A DNA stretch of 19,655 nucleotides. It comes from an uncultured Clostridia bacterium (GTDB lineage Bacteria; Bacillota; Clostridia; TANB77; CAG-508). A program made the translations under genes and the position numbers. The DNA is taken from positions 1-19,655 of the forward strand of contig CANQES010000017.1 in the NCBI GenBank assembly GCA_947595555.1, in the 5' to 3' direction. Below are positions 14,251 through 19,655 of this stretch, one piece after another. The notes under the pieces were generated by a model, which worked only from the letters and a program-made list of their open reading frames with translations, did not search any database and was not told the DNA's origin. Every line of letters starts with the position of its first letter. Position 1 is the stretch's first letter.

Positions 14251-14472
14251 ATGCAAGCAATAAGTGTAAGCGAAGCAAAACAAAACTTTGAAAAATATTG
14301 TGAAGATGTTATTGAAAAAAGTGATGTTATAATTGTAAGTAGAAGCGGAAATGGTAAAGAAAATATGGTATGGATTAATTTATCTACTTATAATGAATTG
14401 CAGAAAACAAAAGAAGAAGGAAAAATTGTAATAAAAACAGTAAAGAAATCAGAAGATATGGAAGACGAATAA
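14251..14472 (+). CDS. Phd/YefM-type antitoxin, no adjacent toxin
   Basis: Phd/YefM antitoxins bind and neutralise a partner toxin (RelE/YoeB or Doc type) and repress their own operon. The 73-residue protein opens MQAISVSEAKQNFEKYCEDV, matching the Phd/YefM pattern of an N-terminal DNA-binding fold with AKxxFxxxxxxV. It continues DVIIVSRSGNGKENMVWINL, the conserved strand, then STYNELQKT and a charged C-terminal tail that would wrap a toxin. ATG 14251 follows AAGGAG (14237-14242); in-frame ATG 14233 lies inside the repeat and is rejected. A terminator begins right after the stop and no toxin-like frame lies on either side. It may be a solitary antitoxin or a stand-alone regulator. Confidence 0.8.
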   Translation: MQAISVSEAKQNFEKYCEDVIEKSDVIIVSRSGNGKENMVWINLSTYNELQKTKEEGKIVIKTVKKSEDMEDE

Positions 14473-14497
14473 GGACTAGTAAAAAACTAGTTCTTTT
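14473..14497 (+). terminator. Intrinsic terminator after the antitoxin gene
   Basis: GGACTAGT (14473-14480) pairs with ACTAGTTC (14486-14493; one G-U pair) around an A-rich 5-base loop, followed by TTTT and an AT-rich stretch. It begins on the base after the stop codon. Confidence 0.8.
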
Positions 14498-14527
14498 AAT
14501 TTATACAATAATCAAAATAGCAATATT

Positions 14528-14534
14528 TGTCGAA
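14528..14534 (+). promoter_or_regulatory. Possible Spo0A box upstream of the sortase operon
   Basis: TGTCGAA is an exact match to the 7-base Spo0A box, flanked by T and A as in many real sites (TTTGTCGAAA). It lies about 45 bases upstream of the -10 TATAAT at 14579. A 7-base match can occur by chance, so the functional claim is tentative. Confidence 0.35.
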
Positions 14535-14552
14535 ATCTGCGATGAAAAAAGC

Positions 14553-14584
14553 TTTACAAAAGATGAAAAATGTATTATTATAAT
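14553..14584 (+). promoter_or_regulatory. Candidate promoter of the sortase-adhesin operon
   Basis: The -10 TATAAT lies at 14579-14584, and the best -35-like run is TTTACA at 14553-14558, but the spacer is 20 bases. TATTAT at 14573-14578 is an alternative with a 14-base spacer. The poor spacing suggests a regulated promoter. The predicted leader before the sortase start is about 100 bases. Confidence 0.45.
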
Positions 14585-14590
14585 GTCATA

Positions 14591-14642
14591 AAAGTTAACT
14601 TTATGTCTAAAAAATTAATTCTAAAATTTTTTCGAAAAAATT
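14591..14642. repeat. Two perfect palindromes in the sortase leader
   Basis: AAAGTTAACTTT (14591-14602) is a 12-base perfect palindrome just past the predicted start site. AATTTTTTCGAAAAAATT (14625-14642) is an 18-base perfect palindrome. Both could be protein-binding sites in DNA. As RNA the second would be a hairpin with almost no loop, so an operator is the better reading. Confidence 0.6.
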
Positions 14643-14694
14643 ATTTCTCATTATTTTCAAAACCAAAAATCAAATAAAAAAGGAGAGTGATACG

Positions 14695-15246
14695 ATAAAA
14701 AATTTTAAATATAGTACATGGTTTATAAACTCTATTAGTATTCTTATATCCATAATAATATTTATCGGCATAAGTTTTATAACAACTCAATTTAATTTTA
14801 AGTCAAAAAAGGCTGCATTAAAAGCAGGCTTTACAACAACTGTAGAAAATCAAAATCAACCCCAACAAAATTGGTATCTCGAAGTACCAAATATTCAATT
14901 AAAAGCTACTATAGAAGAAGGAACAACAGATGACATATTAAAAAAATTTATCGGACATTTTGAAGAAACTCAAACATGGAACGGAAATGTTTGCCTAGCA
15001 GGTCATAATAGAGGATATGAAAATAATTATTTTGCAAATATTTATAAATTAAAGGAGGGCGATAAAATTATCTACTACTATGAAGGTTCAAAAAGAGAGT
15101 ATATAGTAGAAGAAAATTATATAATAAAAGAAACAGACTTAGCGTGCTTAGAAAACACAAAAGAAAATATCATTACACTTATTACTTGCGTAGAAAATGA
15201 ACCAGAATACAGAAGATGTATAAGAGCAATAGAAAATAAATCATAA
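14695..15246 (+). CDS. Class-D-like sortase with apparent AUA start codon
   Basis: Sortases are membrane-anchored transpeptidases that cut LPXTG-type proteins and attach them to the wall or to each other. The open frame of 183 codons contains no ATG, GTG or TTG anywhere, so routine gene callers will miss it. It has a membrane anchor (about 10-31) and then the sortase beta-barrel: NWYLEVPNIQLKATIEEGTT, GHFEE, the catalytic His104 in CLAGHNRGYENNYF, the nucleophile Cys165 in IITLITCVENEPEYRR and the active-site Arg at 173 or 174. AGGAG at 14681-14685 lies 9 bases before the ATA at 14695, giving the usual small-protein opening (M/I)KNFKYSTWF. ACG 14692 is the other candidate. The frame is intact, which argues for function. 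The adhesin gene follows after 19 bases. The class is judged by motif resemblance and size. Confidence 0.87.
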   Translation: MKNFKYSTWFINSISILISIIIFIGISFITTQFNFKSKKAALKAGFTTTVENQNQPQQNWYLEVPNIQLKATIEEGTTDDILKKFIGHFEETQTWNGNVCLAGHNRGYENNYFANIYKLKEGDKIIYYYEGSKREYIVEENYIIKETDLACLENTKENIITLITCVENEPEYRRCIRAIENKS

Positions 15247-15265
15247 AAGGAAGGAAGATGATATT

Positions 15266-16555
15266 TTGAAAAAAAATAGTAACAAAATAAGAAAAATATT
15301 AGTATTAATTAGTATTTTTATTATTAATGTATTATTGTTTATCAATTCAGTATATGCTGCATCAATTAATTCAGCCAATTTACAATCAACAGGAAGCTGT
15401 GGTGAATTATTAACATATAAAGGAGGAGTTGTAATTGTTAGTTATGTGCAGTATATACTTGACGGAGTAAGTTATCCAGCTTATTGTATGGACCCAAACA
15501 AACCTGGAGCAGAAACACAAAGCTATAGTGTATCAGTACAAGATGCAGTAAAAGATGTAGGACTATGGAGAGTAATTATTCATGGATATCCATACCAATC
15601 AATACAGCAATTAGGTGTGGCAAATAAAGAAGAAGCATTTACAGCAACCAAACAAGCAGTATATTGCTATCTATATGGAAACAACCCAAATGATTATGGC
15701 GGAATTGGAGATGCAGGGCAACGAACATTAAATGCTTTAAAAAATATTCTTAATAATGCAAATAATTCAAAAGAAACTAAAATATCAAGTACAATACAAA
15801 TTAATAAAATAAGCAACAAATGGGCACAAGACAAAATAGACCCAAAATACATCTCAAAAGAATATGAAGTAAAAGCAGGTGCTAATATGAAAAACTATCA
15901 AATATCTATATCCAAAAACAATGGAAAAGATATAAAAGGAATTAAAATTACCGATATGAATAACAAAGAAAAAAATCAATTCACTACTGGTGAAAAGTTT
16001 AAAGTATTAGTACCAATAAAAAATATGACAGAAGCAGGAAGTTTCAAATTAACAGTAAAAGCAGAAGTTGAAACTAAACCAGTATTATATGGAACTGCGC
16101 CAAATAGTGGATATCAAGATTATGCTTTAACAACAGCAACTTATGAAGACGGAACAGGAGAAAAAAGTGATGAATATCCAAAAAACGAAACACAAATTAT
16201 AATTATAAAACAAGATGAAAAAACAAAGAAGAGATTAGAAAATACAGAATTTGAAATATTAGATGAAAATAAAAACGTAGTTTATAATGATTTAAAAACT
16301 GATAAAGAAGGAAAAATTATTATTAAAAACATGATTCCAGGGACATATTATATAAGAGAAACTAAAGCATCTGAAGGATATGAAAAATATGACAAATTAA
16401 TAGATGTTGAATTATCATTAAATGAACAATATACAATTACAGTTAATAACAATGCAGAAGAAGAACCAAAAATAGACATTGAGAAAAAAGAAAATAGTAA
16501 AGAAGTAAGTTCTTCTAGTGTAAAAAGAGAAAAGTTACCAGTAACAGGCATTTAG
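15266..16555 (+). CDS. Thioester-domain/Cna-B surface adhesin ending at LPVTG
   Basis: This is a secreted surface protein of 429 residues and the likely substrate of the sortase upstream. It has a signal peptide (about 1-31, cleavage near VYA-AS). A thioester-type (TQXA) domain spans about 40-140, with a candidate thioester Cys74 in YPAYCMDPNKPG and the partner motif FTATKQAVYC (125-134). A middle region of about 170-305 is not recognised. A Cna-B/SpaA-like domain at about 311-395 has Lys315 in IIIIKQDEKT and Glu365 in YYIRETKASEGYEKY, the usual isopeptide Lys and catalytic Glu. Next come a charged linker and LPVTG (424-428). The protein ends one residue later, with no hydrophobic anchor or basic tail. 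The start is TTG 15266, with AAGGAAG 8 bases upstream. It probably shares a transcript with the sortase and ends at a strong hairpin. Confidence 0.88.
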   Translation: MKKNSNKIRKILVLISIFIINVLLFINSVYAASINSANLQSTGSCGELLTYKGGVVIVSYVQYILDGVSYPAYCMDPNKPGAETQSYSVSVQDAVKDVGLWRVIIHGYPYQSIQQLGVANKEEAFTATKQAVYCYLYGNNPNDYGGIGDAGQRTLNALKNILNNANNSKETKISSTIQINKISNKWAQDKIDPKYISKEYEVKAGANMKNYQISISKNNGKDIKGIKITDMNNKEKNQFTTGEKFKVLVPIKNMTEAGSFKLTVKAEVETKPVLYGTAPNSGYQDYALTTATYEDGTGEKSDEYPKNETQIIIIKQDEKTKKRLENTEFEILDENKNVVYNDLKTDKEGKIIIKNMIPGTYYIRETKASEGYEKYDKLIDVELSLNEQYTITVNNNAEEEPKIDIEKKENSKEVSSSSVKREKLPVTGI

Positions 16556-16565
16556 TATAAAATAA

Positions 16566-16600
16566 CAAGCAGAGCAAGATAAAAATACTTGCTCTGCTTG
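16566..16600 (+). terminator. Strong hairpin terminator after the adhesin gene
   Basis: A 13-bp perfect stem pairs 16566-16578 (CAAGCAGAGCAAG) with 16588-16600 (CTTGCTCTGCTTG) around a 9-base A-rich loop. The following tract (ATTATATTA) is AT-rich but not a clean T run, so termination may be less than complete. It starts 10 bases after the adhesin stop. Confidence 0.75.
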
Positions 16601-16646
16601 ATTATATTACTTATGCAAAGCTTAGTATTTAAAATTTCAAAACTAG

Positions 16647-16675
16647 TTGAAAAAAAAACAAAAAACGGATATAAT
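16647..16675 (+). promoter_or_regulatory. Promoter of the hlyC/WG-repeat operon
   Basis: TTGAAA (16647-16652) and a perfect TATAAT (16670-16675) are separated by exactly 17 bases. Predicted transcription starts near 16682, about 30 bases before the ATG. The -35 is also the right arm of TTTCAA(N6)TTGAAA (16635-16652), which could be an operator. Confidence 0.82.
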
Positions 16676-16712
16676 AAGTACAACATGTAAAATTTAAAGG
16701 GGTAGATAATAC

Positions 16713-18020
16713 ATGATATCACAAATAATATGTTTAATTATACTAATTGCATTAAATGCATTTTTTGCTGCGGCAGAAATAGCATTTATTTCATTAAATG
16801 ATGCAAAAATAGAAAAACAAGCAAAAGAAGGAAATAAAAAAGCAAAACAAATAGAAAAAATGATAAAAGCACCAAGCCAATTTCTATCTACAATACAAAT
16901 AGGAATTACACTAGCAGGATTTTTATCTAGTGCTTTTGCTTCAGAAACATTTGCTGAAAGACTAGCACCAGCATTATATAAATTAATGCCAATGATTAAT
17001 TTAGGAATATGGAATAGTATATCAATTGTTTTAGTCACTATAATATTATCATTCTTTACATTGGTATTTGGAGAATTAGTACCAAAAAGATTTGCTATGA
17101 AAAATTATGAAAAGATAGCATTTAGTAGTATAGGTATAATTAGAGTAGTATCGATAGTCACATCTCCATTTGTTAAACTATTAACATTTGTAACAAATGC
17201 AATATCAAAGATATTTGGAGTAAATGAAAACGAGGAAGAATCAGTAACAGAAGAAGAAATCAAGATGATGGTAGACCAAGGAGAAGAAAAAGGAACAATA
17301 CAAGAAGATGAAAAAGAATTAATAAATAATGTATTTGAATTTAATGATATAACGGTTTCTGAAATTATGAGACATAGGACAGATATATTTGCAGTAGACA
17401 TCAACATTAGTACAGAAGAATTATTGCAAGAACTATCAAAGGAAGAATATAGATACAGTAGAATTCCAGTTTATGATGAGACGATAGATGACATTAAAGG
17501 AATTTTGTATGTAAAAGATGTATTAAAAAATATAAATAAGAAATCATTTAAAGTAAAAAATGTGGTAAAGGATGCATATTTCGTATCACAAAATAGATTT
17601 ATAAACGATGTATTTAAAGAATTAAAAAAGAACAAAAAGCAAATTGCAATTATTGTTGATGAGTATGGAGGAACAGCTGGATTAGTTACAATGGAGGATA
17701 TTTTAGAAGAGCTAGTAGGGGATATTTATGATGAATATGATAAAGAAGAAAAAGAATATGAAAAGATAGATGAAAATACTTATATGTTGAGTGGCAACAT
17801 GACAATATATGACGTAAATAAGCTATTAGATGCTAAAATTCCAGAAGGAGATTATGACACAATATCTGGATATTTACAAGATAAATTAGGAAGAATTCCA
17901 GAAGATGAAGAAACGCCAGTAATTGACACAGAAAGAGTAACCTATAAGATTGAAGAATATGAAGACAAAAGAATTTTAAAAGTAAAGGCTTGTAAAAATA
18001 ATATAGAAAATAAGGAGTAA
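16713..18020 (+). CDS. HlyC/CorC family membrane protein (CNNM/DUF21 with CBS pair)
   Basis: Members of this family (CorC, CNNM, hemolysin-C-like) are linked to divalent cation, mainly Mg, export or sensing. The 435-residue protein has the DUF21/CNNM transmembrane domain at about 1-180 (ALNAFFAAAEIAFISLNDAK and LVFGELVPKRFAMKN are typical). A CBS-domain pair follows at about 208-335 (SEIMRHRTDIFAVD; SRIPVYDETIDDIKGILYV; VDEYGGTAGLVTMEDILEEL). The C-terminal CorC_HlyC domain is at about 352-430 (GDYDTISGYLQDKLGRIPED). AAAGGGG at 16696-16702 and a consensus promoter support ATG 16713. It is first in a two-gene unit with the WG-repeat gene. The hemolysin label is historical; there is no sign of haemolytic activity. 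Confidence 0.95.
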   Translation: MISQIICLIILIALNAFFAAAEIAFISLNDAKIEKQAKEGNKKAKQIEKMIKAPSQFLSTIQIGITLAGFLSSAFASETFAERLAPALYKLMPMINLGIWNSISIVLVTIILSFFTLVFGELVPKRFAMKNYEKIAFSSIGIIRVVSIVTSPFVKLLTFVTNAISKIFGVNENEEESVTEEEIKMMVDQGEEKGTIQEDEKELINNVFEFNDITVSEIMRHRTDIFAVDINISTEELLQELSKEEYRYSRIPVYDETIDDIKGILYVKDVLKNINKKSFKVKNVVKDAYFVSQNRFINDVFKELKKNKKQIAIIVDEYGGTAGLVTMEDILEELVGDIYDEYDKEEKEYEKIDENTYMLSGNMTIYDVNKLLDAKIPEGDYDTISGYLQDKLGRIPEDEETPVIDTERVTYKIEEYEDKRILKVKACKNNIENKE

Positions 18021-18023
18021 AAA

Positions 18024-19655
18024 ATGAAAAAGAAAAATATTATAATTATTGTAATTATATTAATTTTAGCAGTAGTGGCAGGAGTAGTAGGATATAAAAT
18101 TGCAGTTGAAAATGGAAAAAACTATGACATAACTAAGGTAAACCAATATAATTATTTTGTATTAAAGCAAAATAATACTTATGGTGTAATTGATAGAAGT
18201 GGTAATATAGTTATAAAACCACAGTATGCTGAAGTAAAAATTCCAAATCCAGAAAAGAGTGTTTTTATATGCTATCAACAAGATAGTATTACAGTATTAA
18301 ATGAGAAAAATGAAAAAATATTAACTCAATATAATGTAGAACCAATTAGACTTAAAAATATATCTAGTGATTTATTGTATGAAAAAAGTATTTTAAAGTA
18401 TGAAAAAGACGGAAAATATGGGTTAATTAATTTTGAAGGAAAGCAAATAACAAATGCTATTTATGATGACATAGATAGCTTAACTTATAAAGAAGGGGCA
18501 CTAATTGTAAAACAAAATGGAAAATGTGGTATTATTAATATTAAAGGAAATAAATTAGTAGACATAAATTACGACATTATTAAACTAGATGAATATTATG
18601 ATAATGAAAATCAAACTAAATTTGCGGGGTATATCGTATCTATAAAAACCGAAGATGGCTATAGATATGGATATTTAGACAGCAAGGGAAGAGAGATTTT
18701 AAAGACAGAATATAATGAAATTTCTAGAGTAAATCAAATAAAAGATACTGAAAATAGTTATTTAATATGTGCAAAAAATGGACAATATGGTCTTACAAAA
18801 AATTCACAAGAACTTATAGCAAATGAATATCAATCTATCGAATATGACACAACTAACAAAGTATTTATAATTGAAAAAAGTAAAAAATATGGAGTAGCAA
18901 ATCAGGAAGGGAAGATTATAGTACCTGTAGAATATAATCAAATTGATATTACTGGAATTTATTTGTATGCAGAAAATGATCAAGGCATAGTTGTATATAA
19001 CAGCAATGGAACAAAAGTTGATGTAAACCCTAATATAGCTATCTTAGAAACAAATAATGAAAAATATAGAATAAGAATTAATAATGAAAAAGGGACAAAA
19101 TATGGTGTAATCAATCAAGATGGACAACAATTAATAAAAGAAAAATATAATTATATTGAGTATCTATATGATAATTATTTTATAGCAAGTAATGAAAATA
19201 GCAAACAAGGAATTATAGATGACAAGGGAAATGAAAAAGTAGACATGAATAAAGATTCTTTGCAAAAATTACAAGGAACAGATTTAATACAAACATCTAT
19301 AATAGAAACAAAAAAGACACAAATTTATAATAGAAATATGGAACAAATTTGTGAAATGGAAAATGCAAACGTAAATGTAGAAGGAGAATATATAAAAGTA
19401 TATAATGAAAACGAAACTAAATATTTTAGCAAAGATGGAGTAGAATTAAAGAACACAGATATATACAAAAACAATAAATTATTTATAGCAACAAAAGATA
19501 ATAAATATGGCTTTGTTGATATCAATGGAAAACTAGTAGTTGATTATAAATATGATAAAGCATATGAATTTAATGAATATGGGTATGCAACAATAAAAAA
19601 GGATGGAAAATGGGGAGCTATTAATGAACAAGGAGAAGAGATAGTGCCACCTACT
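18024..19655 (+). CDS. Membrane-anchored WG-repeat protein (partial, runs off window)
   Basis: The frame runs from ATG 18024 to the window end without a stop, giving 544 residues so far. It starts MKKKNIIIIVIILILAVVAG, a single N-terminal membrane anchor or uncleaved signal (about 5-24). The rest is a chain of about ten imperfect WG-type repeats with the pattern (Y/W)G(V/L/I)I(D/N)..G..(I/V)....Y..I. Examples are YGVIDRSGNIVIKPQY (53-68), YGLINFEGKQITNAIY, YGVANQEGKIIVPVEYNQI, YGFVDINGKLVVDYKY and WGAINEQGEEIVPPT at the end. AAGGAG (18012-18017) lies within the last codons of hlyC, 6 bases before the ATG. WG repeats form beta-propeller-like surfaces, and the function of most such proteins is unknown. 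The 3-base gap to hlyC implies cotranscription and perhaps a shared role. Confidence 0.88.
   Translation, partial: MKKKNIIIIVIILILAVVAGVVGYKIAVENGKNYDITKVNQYNYFVLKQNNTYGVIDRSGNIVIKPQYAEVKIPNPEKSVFICYQQDSITVLNEKNEKILTQYNVEPIRLKNISSDLLYEKSILKYEKDGKYGLINFEGKQITNAIYDDIDSLTYKEGALIVKQNGKCGIINIKGNKLVDINYDIIKLDEYYDNENQTKFAGYIVSIKTEDGYRYGYLDSKGREILKTEYNEISRVNQIKDTENSYLICAKNGQYGLTKNSQELIANEYQSIEYDTTNKVFIIEKSKKYGVANQEGKIIVPVEYNQIDITGIYLYAENDQGIVVYNSNGTKVDVNPNIAILETNNEKYRIRINNEKGTKYGVINQDGQQLIKEKYNYIEYLYDNYFIASNENSKQGIIDDKGNEKVDMNKDSLQKLQGTDLIQTSIIETKKTQIYNRNMEQICEMENANVNVEGEYIKVYNENETKYFSKDGVELKNTDIYKNNKLFIATKDNKYGFVDINGKLVVDYKYDKAYEFNEYGYATIKKDGKWGAINEQGEEIVPPT

Noticed and set aside
14625..14642. Second terminator for the antitoxin gene
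   Set aside because: The 18-base palindrome has no loop and no following T run, and a proper terminator is already present at 14473-14497.
16560..16646. Hidden anchor segment for the adhesin in another frame
   Set aside because: All three frames after the LPVTG codons hit stops within a short distance and none codes for a hydrophobic run; the region is a terminator hairpin.

Overview
The window is an AT-rich, low-GC Gram-positive (Bacillota) chromosome segment. Clostridia-like features include a gatCAB operon, an rpsF-ssb-rpsR operon, dnaG next to a sigA-type rpoD, strong AGGAGG-type ribosome binding sites, near-consensus sigma-A promoters (several with an extended TGn -10) and a possible Spo0A box. 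I cannot name the species. An uncultured gut-type Clostridia lineage is an inference from style only.

Region 1 (1-6000) is mostly housekeeping. It holds the tail of rplL and its terminator, gatC-gatA-gatB (tRNA-dependent amidotransferase), a convergent minus-strand block with rpsT and a small two-helix membrane protein, then rpiB and a TagO/WecA-type lipid-carrier sugar-phosphate transferase. The transferase runs into a rubredoxin-like C-terminal domain that is split by a one-base frameshift.

Region 2 (6000-11600) is the rpsF-ssb-rpsR operon behind a compact leader whose terminator hairpin overlaps its own promoter. It continues with dnaG-rpoD, where the sigma factor has an unusually long Lys/Glu-rich N-terminal extension, and an MscS-type channel. 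A small minus-strand membrane protein gene converges on mscS.

Region 3 (11900-16600) looks accessory and surface-related. It contains an OmpR-type response regulator with its histidine kinase, a solitary Phd/YefM-type antitoxin whose ribosome binding site lies in a perfect hairpin, and a class-D-like sortase followed by its probable substrate, a thioester/Cna-B adhesin. The sortase frame has no ATG, GTG or TTG codon at all and best fits an AUA start. The adhesin ends immediately after LPVTG, with no membrane anchor or charged tail.

Region 4 (16600-19655) has a strong promoter driving an HlyC/CorC family membrane protein and, 3 bases later, a membrane-anchored WG-repeat protein that runs off the end of the window.

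The best candidates for something new are the TagO-rubredoxin fusion with its frameshift, the AUA-start sortase paired with an anchorless LPVTG adhesin, and the overlapping terminator/promoter/leader structure before rpsF. No tRNA, rRNA, CRISPR array or insertion sequence was seen. All calls were made by eye, without database searches.
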